Assembly (NCBI GenBank): GCA_030615625.1
Contig: JAUWYX010000003.1
Span: 1 to 64,000 of the forward strand
Length of the DNA stretch: 64,000 nt
Source: Dehalococcoidia bacterium
GTDB lineage: Bacteria; Chloroflexota; Dehalococcoidia; GIF9; AB-539-J10
Direction of reading: 5' to 3'
The notes under the pieces were generated by a model that saw nothing but the letters and a program-made list of their open reading frames with translations, was not told the DNA's origin and searched no databases. Position numbers and translations under genes: made by a program. This document shows positions 54,409 to 62,873 of this stretch, piece after piece; the stretch's first letter is position 1, and the number at the start of each line of letters is the position of its first letter.

Positions 54409-54888
54409 TTAACCACCTCCTTCAAAACATTTATTTGATTTTCCTATATTACATTCTGTGCATAAAGTCTGGAGGTTATCAGCAACCGTCGGTCCTCCCC
54501 AATCCCACGGTAGGATATGGTCTACTTCCAGTTCTACATTTGGCGCCTTCTTGCCACATCTTTGACAAATAGACTTATCCCGTATTAGTACTTGATACCT
54601 TAAAGATGGGGGGATGTCTTCTCTTGTCTCAGAAGGATCCCGAACAAATTTGTACCAATAATCCACATCTTCATACTTCCATTCATGCTTTGTCATCTGC
54701 TCTAGAAATTTCCAATATCGCTCAAAGGACTTCCCCTCACGAAACCATATCTCGTTCGGCGTCAACAAAGATTTTACTCTATTTTTTAATTCAGTTTCTG
54801 TTCCTTCCAAGAATTCAACATAGTCTATTCCTGCTAAAGAACATAAGTGCCTTATTCTTTCTATGGATTTTACCTCTTTTTCATTCAT
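54409..54888 (-). CDS. HNH endonuclease
   Basis: This ~159-residue protein has a C-terminal HNH domain. CQRCGKK supplies a zinc CxxC, then LEVDHILPWDWGGPTVADN (catalytic His in VDHI, Asn in ADN), then LCTECNIGK with the second CxxC. The N-terminal ~90 residues are helical and unassigned. It is directly coupled to the DGQHR gene, which suggests a two-gene system with a nuclease effector. A TTG 21 bases upstream of ATG 54888 is possible; neither has a strong ribosome site. Confidence 0.82.
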   Translation of the reverse strand: MNEKEVKSIERIRHLCSLAGIDYVEFLEGTETELKNRVKSLLTPNEIWFREGKSFERYWKFLEQMTKHEWKYEDVDYWYKFVRDPSETREDIPPSLRYQVLIRDKSICQRCGKKAPNVELEVDHILPWDWGGPTVADNLQTLCTECNIGKSNKCFEGGG

Positions 54889-55031
54889 CGTTACACTTGC
54901 AGTCGCCAAGCAAAATTTTATCTAACTTTAGTATATACGAAATTTAGCTTTTTGGTCAGTAGTCCATCCGACGAGTAATGGGCGCAGCCTCCTGCACCAA
55001 GATAGCAATGCCATTAGGGCAAGCGCTGTTG

Positions 55032-55037
55032 TATAAT
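55032..55037 (+). promoter_or_regulatory. Candidate -10 box of the DUF763 operon
   Basis: A perfect TATAAT lies 17 bases before the start codon in the divergent gap to the HNH gene. The -35 region (near 55009) is poor. Confidence 0.35.
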
Positions 55038-55053
55038 ATACTTGGAGCAGGAG

Positions 55054-56139
55054 ATGTCTAGCTCGGGACAGAGGACGGGGATTGCTAATTTGCCTTTGCA
55101 TTATGGCAAGGTGCCGCCGTGGCTGTTCGGGCGAATGTCCCAGCTTGCCCGGGAGATTACCATTGTTACGGTAACTGAGTTTGGCTCTGCGGAGATGCTG
55201 CGCCGTCTTTCCGACCCCTTCTGGTTTCAGGCTTTCGGCTGTGTCCTGGGCTATGACTGGCATTCCAGCGGCGTCACCACCACCGTCTGCGGCGCATTAA
55301 AAGAAGGAATGCGAGGGCTAGAAAAAGAGCTTGGCTTATTTGTGGCCGGTGGCAAGGGCAGGACCTCGCGGAAAACCCCTGCCGAGATAGAAAACACCGG
55401 GTATCTGCTAAAGGTAAATCCGTCGTCTCTGGTTTATGCCAGCCGAATGTCGGCCAAGGTTGATAGTTCTGCACTTCAGGATGGCTATCAGCTCTATCAC
55501 CACAGCTTCTTCTTTACCAAAGACGGCTCCTGGGCAGTTATCCAGCAAGGTATGAATGAAGTTAACCGCTATGCGCGCCGCTACCACTGGCTGGGGGAGA
55601 AAGTCAGCGATTTTGTCTGCGAGCCCGAGGCGGCTATCTGTTCCCAGGGCAAGGGGGAGGCATTGAATCTGGTGGCTTTAGAAAGTGCAAAGGTGAGGGA
55701 TGTCATTGCCAAGGTCGCTGCCGAAGAGAAGCCAGATAAAATTGTAACCCAACTAAATCGGCTGAAGACCTTAAACCTGCCTCAGCGACCTTCTGTCAGC
55801 CTGGAAGATATTCACCCTGACAGGCTGAGCAAGATTTTCCTCACTGCCTATGAACATAAACCCGAAAACTTTGAATCACTGCTAGCCCTTGAGGGCGTAG
55901 GAGCCAAAACACTCCGCGCCTTAAGTCTTATTTCAGAGCTAGTTTATGAGACACCAGTCAGCCTGCGAGACCCGGCAAGCTACAGCTTTGCCCATGGCGG
56001 CAAAGATGGCCATCCTTATCCTGTGGACAGGAAGACCTACGATAGCAGCATCCAGTTCCTGGCACAGGCGGTGGAAAAGGCCAAAATCGGAGACAGAGAG
56101 AAGCTCGAAGCCTTCAGGCGCCTGAGAGCCTGGCAGTGA
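55054..56139 (+). CDS. DUF763 protein
   Basis: This 361-residue protein of a mostly archaeal family is of unknown function. The N-terminal half is strongly conserved: TGIANLPLHYGKVPPWLFGRM (about 8-28), RRLSDPFWFQAFGCVLGYDWHSSGVTT, and VAGGKGRTSRKTPAEIE. The C-terminal part contains ALEGVGAKTLRALSLI, a helix-hairpin-helix pattern that usually contacts DNA, then FAHGGKDGHPYPVDRKTYD. ATG 55054 has GGAGCAGGAG upstream. The next gene, 13 bases on, is a RecB/Cas4-type nuclease, so a DNA repair or defence complex is plausible. Confidence 0.8.
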   Translation: MSSSGQRTGIANLPLHYGKVPPWLFGRMSQLAREITIVTVTEFGSAEMLRRLSDPFWFQAFGCVLGYDWHSSGVTTTVCGALKEGMRGLEKELGLFVAGGKGRTSRKTPAEIENTGYLLKVNPSSLVYASRMSAKVDSSALQDGYQLYHHSFFFTKDGSWAVIQQGMNEVNRYARRYHWLGEKVSDFVCEPEAAICSQGKGEALNLVALESAKVRDVIAKVAAEEKPDKIVTQLNRLKTLNLPQRPSVSLEDIHPDRLSKIFLTAYEHKPENFESLLALEGVGAKTLRALSLISELVYETPVSLRDPASYSFAHGGKDGHPYPVDRKTYDSSIQFLAQAVEKAKIGDREKLEAFRRLRAWQ

Positions 56140-56152
56140 AAGGGGTTGAAAA

Positions 56153-57478
56153 GTGAGTGACTTTGACATCGCATCTTACGTTTCCCATATTGAGGCGAAC
56201 CGTTCGGTCAAGGATGCTTTAATGCAAAGCTTGAAGACGCGCCGACCTCCATATCGCATCTCCGTAACTGACTTACTTAACCTCAAACAGGCTTACTTCA
56301 GGAGAAAGTATCCCGAAATCGTTCCGCCTCTGGAGAAACAGCAGCTTATGTGGGCTGGCACCGGCTTTCACAAGACCTTCGGCTCAGCCGTATCCAGCGA
56401 AGAATACCTGGAGCAATTCGTAGAAGCCGAGGGCATTGTCGGTAAGGTTGATATCTACGAAAAGATTCCGGTGGAGGTTAAAACAACCTCCACGCCTATA
56501 GGCACGAAGGATTTATTGAAATACAGGCCAACTTATATCGAGCAGCTTGGCATGTACTGTGCTATGGTCAATACCCACGAGGGAGAAATTATCATCTATC
56601 AGCGCCAGGGAGAGGAATCGCCCTCAACTTCCCCTCTGCTTGTCTATCACGTTACTTTCCCGGACCTGGAAGCAATTCGAGAGGAAATGCGGCGGAGACG
56701 AGACCTCCTGGTGCAAGCACTCATTTCCAACGAGCCCAGCAATCTGCCCGTTTGCCCATGGTTCAACAAGCAGTGTGATTATTCCCAGGTATGCGACTGC
56801 CAGACTACATCAGTCCCAGCATCGCATGAGATAGCTGAGTTAGCAGGGGAAATTTATGTCGATAGCACAACTTGCGAGCAACTCCTCAGCAAAATGGCTG
56901 GGACTCAACCATCCCAACTGTTTGGCATCAACGATATTGTTTTCCCCCGCAAAGCATATTTTGAGCGCCTTAAGTTGAGTGAAGGAGTTCGGGAGGAAAA
57001 GGCAGAGTATCTTCGTTCCATGGATGAGCGTGGCTTTCTCGATGCACTCCGCGATTCATTACGCTACGGTGCCCCAGGCGAAGCGCAGAGGATTCCCGTG
57101 AAGCATGCGCCACTAGCCGACCTGGTCCAAATCTGGCAGAACTTGCCCACCATCCTGCGCGACCCAAAATTTTCTTCACTGGTGGAAAGAGAACGTTTGC
57201 CCAGGGCATTCCCTCATTACTTCCTCCGGCTGGGATTTGATTGTGCCTTAACAGAGAACACAAAAGGCAGGCTGCTGCTCTACTATGTTAGAGTTCCCAG
57301 AGAGGATGCCAAACTGATGGTCTATGATGTAAACTTCAGGAATTTGAACGCTGTTAAAGCTGAAGCATTACGCCGGCTTGAGCTTTTGGAAAAGGCGACA
57401 TCACCACTGCAGCTTCCCAAATGCCCTTCATGGATGTGCTCTTACTGCGACTACAGGCTTGAATGTGGCGAAGCTTAG
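56153..57478 (+). CDS. Tandem Cas4/RecB-like PD-(D/E)XK nuclease
   Basis: This 441-residue protein is built from two related halves. Half one has a complete nuclease core: His73, Asp100 (GKVD), Glu108-x-Lys110 (VEVK) and QLGMY (131-135), then a Cys-rich end (CPWFNKQCDYSQVCDC, about 203-218). Half two begins with the same pattern (GINDIVFPRKAYFERL versus ISVTDLLNLKQAYFRRK) and ends with CPSWMCSYCDYRLEC, but the ExK residues are missing, so it is probably inactive. The Cys clusters may hold [4Fe-4S] clusters as in Cas4. GTG start. No cas1, cas2 or CRISPR repeats are present. Confidence 0.78.
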   Translation: MSDFDIASYVSHIEANRSVKDALMQSLKTRRPPYRISVTDLLNLKQAYFRRKYPEIVPPLEKQQLMWAGTGFHKTFGSAVSSEEYLEQFVEAEGIVGKVDIYEKIPVEVKTTSTPIGTKDLLKYRPTYIEQLGMYCAMVNTHEGEIIIYQRQGEESPSTSPLLVYHVTFPDLEAIREEMRRRRDLLVQALISNEPSNLPVCPWFNKQCDYSQVCDCQTTSVPASHEIAELAGEIYVDSTTCEQLLSKMAGTQPSQLFGINDIVFPRKAYFERLKLSEGVREEKAEYLRSMDERGFLDALRDSLRYGAPGEAQRIPVKHAPLADLVQIWQNLPTILRDPKFSSLVERERLPRAFPHYFLRLGFDCALTENTKGRLLLYYVRVPREDAKLMVYDVNFRNLNAVKAEALRRLELLEKATSPLQLPKCPSWMCSYCDYRLECGEA

Positions 57479-57515
57479 CATAAAAACAATTAGACCGCTC
57501 ATTAAGGAAAGGATA

Positions 57516-57544
57516 TTGAGCAAACAGGTGGTTATCTATAAAAT
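57516..57544 (+). promoter_or_regulatory. Candidate promoter of cvpA
   Basis: TTGAGC (57516-57521), 17 bases, TAAAAT (57539-57544), with the start codon about 33 bases downstream. Confidence 0.5.
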
Positions 57545-57576
57545 TATGATAAAATAAAGGATTGGAGAGGTGAGCA

Positions 57577-58071
57577 ATGAATTGGTTAGACATAGTCATA
57601 ATAGTTGTTGCAGTTTTACTGGGTATTGTGGGCCTGCGGCAAGGAATTATCAAGACAGTATTTGGTATTGCTGGGTTAATAGGTGGCATAGTTTTAGCCG
57701 GGCGTTATTACGACGAGCTTGCGGCAGTGCTTTCTTCCAGCGGTGCTACCTGGGTCAACATAGCTGCCTATGCCATCATCTTAATAGCTACTTTAATTGT
57801 GGCTGGTGTGATTGGCCGACTCGTAGCCAAGCTGGTTCACCTCGTCCTGCTTGGTTGGCTGGATAGGCTTGTGGGCTGTGTCCTCGGCGTCTTTATAGGA
57901 GGCCTGTTATGTGCTGCCTTTCTCGCTATTGTAGTTAAGTATTACCCGGGCACGGAGGCAGTTATTAGTCAATCGGGATTAGCCAAATTCTTGATGGAAG
58001 GATTCCCCTTGTTATTAGCACTTCTGCCTGGGGAATTTGATTTCATCCGCGACTTCTTTATTACGAGCTAG
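57577..58071 (+). CDS. cvpA: CvpA-family membrane protein
   Basis: This 164-residue protein has four hydrophobic segments. The N-terminal WLDIVIIVVAVLLGIVGLRQGIIK and the LGWLDRLVGCVLGVFIGGLL segment are hallmarks of the colicin V production family, which affects envelope functions in other bacteria. GGAGAGGTGA is close to the ATG. Single gene, converging with trxA. Confidence 0.85.
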   Translation: MNWLDIVIIVVAVLLGIVGLRQGIIKTVFGIAGLIGGIVLAGRYYDELAAVLSSSGATWVNIAAYAIILIATLIVAGVIGRLVAKLVHLVLLGWLDRLVGCVLGVFIGGLLCAAFLAIVVKYYPGTEAVISQSGLAKFLMEGFPLLLALLPGEFDFIRDFFITS

Positions 58072-58079
58072 CGTATAAT

Positions 58080-58406
58080 TTACTCCCCAAGAACCTCATC
58101 TAATACCTTTTTGAGTTCCTTCTTAGGCTTGTAGCCCATAATTTGCTGAACAGGCTGACCGCCTTTAAATACGAGCATAGTGGGAATGGCGGCTATTCCG
58201 TACTTGGCAGCCAAAGGACCATTCGCATCCACATCTACTTTAGCGAAGTCTATCTTACCAGTATATTCTTTCGCTAATTCCTCCAGAATAGGAGCGGTAG
58301 CCAGGCAAGGACCACACCATTGTGCCCAGAAATCTACCACAACTGGCGACTTCGATTGCACAACAACGTTTTGAAAGTTATCTTCACCTACTATTGATTG
58401 TATCAT
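58080..58406 (-). CDS. trxA: Thioredoxin
   Basis: This 108-residue thioredoxin has the redox site WAQWCGPC and the cis-Pro in AAIPTMLVF. The Trp-Ala-Gln-Trp variant replaces the usual WAEW. It is the last gene of the dnaJ-HTH-tatD-trxA run, 17 bases after tatD. Confidence 0.95.
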   Translation of the reverse strand: MIQSIVGEDNFQNVVVQSKSPVVVDFWAQWCGPCLATAPILEELAKEYTGKIDFAKVDVDANGPLAAKYGIAAIPTMLVFKGGQPVQQIMGYKPKKELKKVLDEVLGE

Positions 58407-58423
58407 GGAATTGACCTCCTTAC

Positions 58424-59200
58424 TTAAAATGCTATATCTAAAGAAAAAAAGTTAATGGCATTTCTCGTTGTCTGTTCAGCAATTGTAGCTTCAGCAATTC
58501 CTTTAAGTTGGGACACGGCCTCCAGGCCTCTTAAAATATCAGCGGGCCTGGACTCATAACGTGCTGCCCTTCCATAAGTGACAGGGCAATCTGTCTCCAG
58601 AAGTAATCTCTTCAAAGGTGCTTCTTTGATTGCCCTTCTATGCTCTTCATGATACTCCGCAGCTGGCGTGGCAGAAACAAAATAGCCACCATCAATTATA
58701 TCCTTAAGAACACTGGAAAAGCCAGTGAACCAATGAAAAACAGCTTTATCCATGCTGACATCCTGAATCAGGTGTAGTGCATCCTTCCAGGCATATCTGC
58801 TGTGAATTATCGCTGGCTTAGCATATTCCTTAGCTATATTCAGAAGCCGACCAAGAACTTCTTCCTGCAATTCCTTGGACGCTACCTTCAACACCCTCTT
58901 GTCATAGTCCAGACCTATTTCACCAACAGCAATCGCTGAAGCAATATTTTGCTCAATAAATCGCAAATTATCATCTATCCCAAAAGTTCCAAGATTAGCT
59001 AGTTCCCAGGGATGTAAGCCTAAAGCAGGATAGACAAAACGGCGATGTTTTTGCGATATTTCCAATGTTTTTATGTTCGATTGGTGGTTCGACCCCACAG
59101 CTACTATAGCAATAACGCCTGCTTTTTTAGCTTCCTCGAGCATCAAATCGAGGTTTTTTAGTTCGTCAAGATGGGCATGAGTATCGATGAGCTTGTACAC
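58424..59200 (-). CDS. tatD: TatD-family metal-dependent DNase
   Basis: This 258-residue amidohydrolase-like nuclease has IDTHAHLDE (metal His), VGEIGLDYDK, IIHSRYAW, FHWFTG and ETDCPVTYG, the ordered TatD motifs. It starts at GTG, sharing bases with the stop of the preceding gene (TAGTG). Confidence 0.9.
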   Translation of the reverse strand: MYKLIDTHAHLDELKNLDLMLEEAKKAGVIAIVAVGSNHQSNIKTLEISQKHRRFVYPALGLHPWELANLGTFGIDDNLRFIEQNIASAIAVGEIGLDYDKRVLKVASKELQEEVLGRLLNIAKEYAKPAIIHSRYAWKDALHLIQDVSMDKAVFHWFTGFSSVLKDIIDGGYFVSATPAAEYHEEHRRAIKEAPLKRLLLETDCPVTYGRAARYESRPADILRGLEAVSQLKGIAEATIAEQTTRNAINFFSLDIAF

Positions 59201-59511
59201 TAGATTTTCTTCTCTTTAAGCATGGCCTTGTAATACTTAAGCCCCGCCTCAGTCGGCTTGTAGCCATAGAGGGAGAACCTGTCTTCTCGTTCCCTGGTAA
59301 CTAAATTTGCCGATACCAACGCTCGTAACATTGCCTCGCCAAAGTACCCAGCCAAGTTAAGATGATGGTCAGGAACTGCCTTGTTAGTCAATTCATACTC
59401 CCTGCAAATAGCGGCCAAGAGCTTCGCCGGCTCCCTTTCCAAGTTCTGGAGGAGAGCTTGCATAGTCTCTGTCTGCTTTACTACGTCAATAAAATCTTCG
59501 AAAGCACCCAT
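59200..59511 (-). CDS. Small winged-helix-like protein of unknown function
   Basis: This 103-residue, mostly helical protein has a C-terminal segment (LVSANLVTREREDRFSLYGYKPTEAGLKYY) that looks like the recognition helix and wing of a winged-helix domain. No named family was recognised. It overlaps tatD and begins 5 bases after the dnaJ-like gene, so the three are coupled. Confidence 0.65.
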   Translation of the reverse strand: MGAFEDFIDVVKQTETMQALLQNLEREPAKLLAAICREYELTNKAVPDHHLNLAGYFGEAMLRALVSANLVTREREDRFSLYGYKPTEAGLKYYKAMLKEKKI

Positions 59512-59516
59512 ATCCG

Positions 59517-60290
59517 CTAACTCTTAATTTTAACAGTAATGAAGAGGTCACCGGGAGTCTTCCCCTCCAATCCCATCCCCCTCAGTCTTACCTTGGTGCC
59601 GTGGGTAACTCCTGGTGGAACTTTGACTATAAGTTTTTTCTTTTCCTTGCCTCTCTTATATTTTATTTTCTTATCAACACCGGATGCAGCTTCTTCCTGA
59701 GAGAGATAGATTTCATGGTACAAATCCTCTCCCTTGCTCTGCCAGGAGAGTTCCTGCACACCTAGCATTCTCTTAAGAGTAAACCTGATGACCTTGCCGA
59801 AAAGTCGTACTAATAAAGGTGGTCTATACTCCGAAGTCGATGTGAACCAATCTCTTTCTGATGGTTGACCTGAGGAGGTGAAAACAAAACCTCTGCCACC
59901 AAAGAACAAATTGTCCACAAATCCTTCATCAAACCTCAAACCAGCTTCCTGAAACATCCTTGCCAGCTCTTGAAATAAATAGGGATTGGTAAAGGCATCC
60001 GCAAACACCTGCTCCTGGCTGTAATAGCGCCCACCAGCATATTGAGCACCATATCCAGCAAAACCGGCCTGTCTCATTCTATCATATCCCTGCCGCTTCA
60101 CTTCGTCGCCCAACACGGCATAGGCCTCGTTGATTTCCTTAAATTTTTCCCCGGCCCACTTCTCATTTCTTAAATTTCTGTCGGGATGATATTTCATAGC
60201 AAGCTTTCTGAAAGCATGTCTTATTTCCCCGTGACTAGCCTTCTCAGAAACACCAAGAATAGAGTAATAATCCTTCGTGCCGCGATACAT
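59517..60290 (-). CDS. DnaJ-domain co-chaperone, reduced form
   Basis: This 257-residue protein has an N-terminal J domain ([18 protein letters not shown]...YHPDRN, HPD near 37-39) that stimulates DnaK. There is no Cys-rich zinc finger. After a Tyr/Gly-rich middle part, only one DnaJ C-terminal beta domain is recognisable ([15 protein letters not shown]...GDLFITVKI). It resembles CbpA-like co-chaperones but is shorter. It is first gene of a four-gene minus-strand run. Confidence 0.85.
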   Translation of the reverse strand: MYRGTKDYYSILGVSEKASHGEIRHAFRKLAMKYHPDRNLRNEKWAGEKFKEINEAYAVLGDEVKRQGYDRMRQAGFAGYGAQYAGGRYYSQEQVFADAFTNPYLFQELARMFQEAGLRFDEGFVDNLFFGGRGFVFTSSGQPSERDWFTSTSEYRPPLLVRLFGKVIRFTLKRMLGVQELSWQSKGEDLYHEIYLSQEEAASGVDKKIKYKRGKEKKKLIVKVPPGVTHGTKVRLRGMGLEGKTPGDLFITVKIKS

Positions 60291-60362
60291 TTTCCTGAAA
60301 AGATATTTTAACGATTAGAGCTCACTGCGGCAACTAAAACAAGGCCACTATTGTCACTGGTA

Positions 60363-60391
60363 TTGACACCTAGGTTAAGCAATGCTATATT
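60363..60391 (+). promoter_or_regulatory. Sigma70-type promoter of the PadR operon
   Basis: TTGACA (60363-60368), 17 bases, TATATT (60386-60391). The inverted pair TGTCA (60352-60356) and TGACA (60364-60368) overlaps the -35 and is a candidate PadR operator. Confidence 0.65.
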
Positions 60392-60426
60392 GAAAGAGAA
60401 GCTAACATACTGAATGAGGTGCAAGG

Positions 60427-60762
60427 ATGAACTATGGGCGTGAGTTATTGAAGGGAAATACTGATTCTTTACTGCTCTGTTTAATTAGTCGTCAGCCTAC
60501 CTATGGCTACCAAATAGTAAAGGAACTGGAGAAAAGGAGTAATGGGTATTTTCAGTTTAAAGAAGGTACTCTTTATCCCGCTCTCCACCGCTTAGAGCGA
60601 GACAACCTTATCAATGGTAAATGGCAGATACTGCCTAATGGACAACAAAGACGTTATTACTACATAACTGAAAGGGGACAGCAGGTCCTAGCTAACAGGT
60701 TAGCTACATGGCAGGATTTTTCTACGGCAGTTAAAGCAGTTATACAAACGGAAACAACCTAG
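60427..60762 (+). CDS. PadR-family transcriptional regulator
   Basis: This 111-residue winged-helix regulator has LLLCLISRQPTYGYQIVKELEKRS, FKEGTLYPALHRLERDNLI and RRYYYITERGQQVL, the classic PadR core. It has a short C-terminal dimerisation helix. It is followed after 7 bases by a HAAS-domain membrane protein, a common pairing in which PadR represses the operon. Confidence 0.92.
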   Translation: MNYGRELLKGNTDSLLLCLISRQPTYGYQIVKELEKRSNGYFQFKEGTLYPALHRLERDNLINGKWQILPNGQQRRYYYITERGQQVLANRLATWQDFSTAVKAVIQTETT

Positions 60763-60769
60763 GGCTAAA

Positions 60770-61663
60770 ATGATGAGTAGCATAAGCCATTATTTAAACA
60801 GGTTTAAAGATTGCCTCCAGATTGACCAGACTATAAGGGACGGCGTGGCTGAGGAGCTTTACACACATTTCGAAGATAAAACTCAGGAGCTAGAAGAAAA
60901 TGGGCTAAGCAGAGAGGAAGCAAGCAAAATCGCGGTACAATCTCTGGGCTCCCCTGAATTAATTGCCCAGCAAATCTATGAAACACATGCTCAAGGTAGC
61001 TGGAAAGAAGCACTTTTCAGTGCCCTGCCCCACCTTTTAGTTGCCTTGCTCTTCACTTCATATTACTGGCAAAATATTGTCTACGTGTCAATTATATTAG
61101 CGCTAACCGTTGGCATAGCAATTTATGGTTGGCATCGAGGTAAGCCAATATGGCTTTTCCCCTGGTTAGGATACTATCTTATGCCAGTAGTAGTTACCGG
61201 GATATTGCTTCTTTCCCTTCCCCAAGGTTGGGGCTGGATAGCAGCGCTCATCTATATCCCCTTGGCTCTTTTTGCTTTTATCCATATAGTGAGACAAACT
61301 GCAAGGCGGGATTGGCTATACGCATCACTGATGCTAGCCCCTATGCTTGTGACATTCAGTTGGTTTTCATCCTTGGGCACAGGAAATGAGCTTTTGGCAA
61401 GTGACTGGATAGCACGCTTGCAAACAAATGCACTTTGGATAGTTATTAGTTTTATTGCTTTGGCAGGAGCAACTATCGCCTTCATCCGCCTCAAGCCGCG
61501 CAGGCATAAAATTATTAGTTTATTAATTCCACCTCTTGTAATCTTACTCTCGGTAACCATGGCAAGCCGAGGGAACATTAATTCCTGGGGTTGGCTGATA
61601 TTGCTCTTTTCGTTATTCGCCTTTGCCATCCCAGTATGGATGCAAGCCAAAGCATACCAATAG
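60770..61663 (+). CDS. HAAS-domain (DUF1700-like) polytopic membrane protein
   Basis: This 297-residue protein has an N-terminal ~75-residue helical HAAS-type signalling domain (VAEELYTHFEDKTQEL...GLSREEASKIAVQSLGSPELIAQQI) followed by about seven membrane helices from residue 85 on. Such proteins are usually encoded next to PadR regulators and are thought to pass envelope signals; the mechanism is not established. ATG 60770 or 60773. Confidence 0.78.
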   Translation: MMSSISHYLNRFKDCLQIDQTIRDGVAEELYTHFEDKTQELEENGLSREEASKIAVQSLGSPELIAQQIYETHAQGSWKEALFSALPHLLVALLFTSYYWQNIVYVSIILALTVGIAIYGWHRGKPIWLFPWLGYYLMPVVVTGILLLSLPQGWGWIAALIYIPLALFAFIHIVRQTARRDWLYASLMLAPMLVTFSWFSSLGTGNELLASDWIARLQTNALWIVISFIALAGATIAFIRLKPRRHKIISLLIPPLVILLSVTMASRGNINSWGWLILLFSLFAFAIPVWMQAKAYQ

Positions 61664-61669
61664 CCATCC

Positions 61670-61690
61670 CTGAAAAACTTCGTTCTTCAG
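61670..61690. other. Hairpin after the membrane protein gene
   Basis: CTGAAAAAC and GTTCTTCAG pair with one mismatch around a TTC loop, just after the stop codon. No T-run follows, so terminator function is doubtful. The rest of the 148-base gap to ruvB shows nothing else convincing. Confidence 0.3.
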
Positions 61691-61811
61691 TATCCCCAAA
61701 ATTTACCCAGTGGCATTTCAGGGGTTCCATGAAATCCATCCACAAAATCAAAGATCTTGCGGGGGCAAGGGAGCGAAGCGGATTTTCCGTGGGGTACTAA
61801 AGAGCCGAAGA

Positions 61812-62846
61812 TTAACTCTGTTCCTGACTCCACAAGCTAGGTTGGGGCTGAATATCCCTTTTGTAAGGCAGCCCCAGGTGTTCATAAGCTAGTCTGGCGG
61901 CTACTCTGCCACGAGGTGTCCGTTCCAGAAAACCTAACTGAAGAAGATACGGCTCGTAAACATCCATAATAGTATCAGCATCCTCGTTAATAGAAGCAGC
62001 AATGGTATCTAGACCTACAGGACCACCGTCAAATTTGTCAATTATTGTATGCAACACTCTATGATCTATGTCATCCAAGCCCACAGAATCTATCTCCAGC
62101 TTTGAAAGTCCTTCCAGAGCTACTTCCTTGGTGACCACTCCATCTGCCATGACCTGAGCATAATCTCTTATTCTCTTTAAGAGACGATTGGCCACTCGAG
62201 GAGTACCTCTAGCACGCTGGGCAATCGGGACAAGCCCCTCTCTCTCTGCCTTCACCTTAAGGATAGTTGCTGACCGCTCCAAAATCGTCTGTATTGCTGC
62301 CTCGTCGTAGAAACCAAGATGATATGTCACCCCAAATCTATCGCGAAGGGGAGGACTCAATAGAGCAAAGCGCGTAGTAGCCCCAATTAAGGTAAAGCGG
62401 GGCAAATTCAACCGTAAATTTCTAGCAGCTGGACCTTTCCCTAAAAAAATGTCAAAAACAAAATCCTCCATTGCCGGATAGAGTTTTTCTTCTATTGTAT
62501 GGCTAAGCCTGTGTATCTCGTCAATAAAAAGGATATCCCCCTCATGCAGATTAGTAAGGATAGCTGCCAAGTCTCCAGTGCGTTCTATCGCCGGCCCGGA
62601 ACTAACTTTAATATTAACTCCCATCTCAGCAGCGATGATGTAGGCAAGGGTAGTCTTTCCCAAACCGGGAGAACCATAAAGAATGATATGATCTAGTGGC
62701 TCGCCTCTTTTTTGAGCAGCGAGAATAGCTATTTTTAGATTATCTTTAATTTTTTCTTGACCTATGAATTCACTAAGGCGTCTAGGACGAAGGTCAAAGT
62801 CAATAAAATTATCCTCGGTTGCTGTTTTACCTGAAATAAGCCTCAT
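61812..62846 (-). CDS. ruvB: Holliday junction branch migration helicase RuvB
   Basis: This 344-residue AAA+ motor drives branch migration with Ruv[19 protein letters not shown], Walker [12 protein letters not shown], Walker [11 protein letters not shown], sensor [18 protein letters not shown], and the C-terminal winged helix with [16 protein letters not shown] are all present. ruvA and ruvC are not adjacent. It lies 27 bases downstream of rpoC. Confidence 0.95.
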   Translation of the reverse strand: MRLISGKTATEDNFIDFDLRPRRLSEFIGQEKIKDNLKIAILAAQKRGEPLDHIILYGSPGLGKTTLAYIIAAEMGVNIKVSSGPAIERTGDLAAILTNLHEGDILFIDEIHRLSHTIEEKLYPAMEDFVFDIFLGKGPAARNLRLNLPRFTLIGATTRFALLSPPLRDRFGVTYHLGFYDEAAIQTILERSATILKVKAEREGLVPIAQRARGTPRVANRLLKRIRDYAQVMADGVVTKEVALEGLSKLEIDSVGLDDIDHRVLHTIIDKFDGGPVGLDTIAASINEDADTIMDVYEPYLLQLGFLERTPRGRVAARLAYEHLGLPYKRDIQPQPSLWSQEQS

Positions 62847-62873
62847 CGCTAACCTTTGGAAGTTAAAATTTTA

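Noticed and set aside
56153-57478. CRISPR adaptation gene cas4
   Set aside because: No cas1, cas2, effector genes or repeat array lie anywhere in the window, and the tandem architecture is not that of Cas4.
61591-61800. 69-codon plus-strand open frame running past the HAAS gene end
   Set aside because: It overlaps the end of a supported gene in another frame and extends through hairpin-rich spacer DNA.
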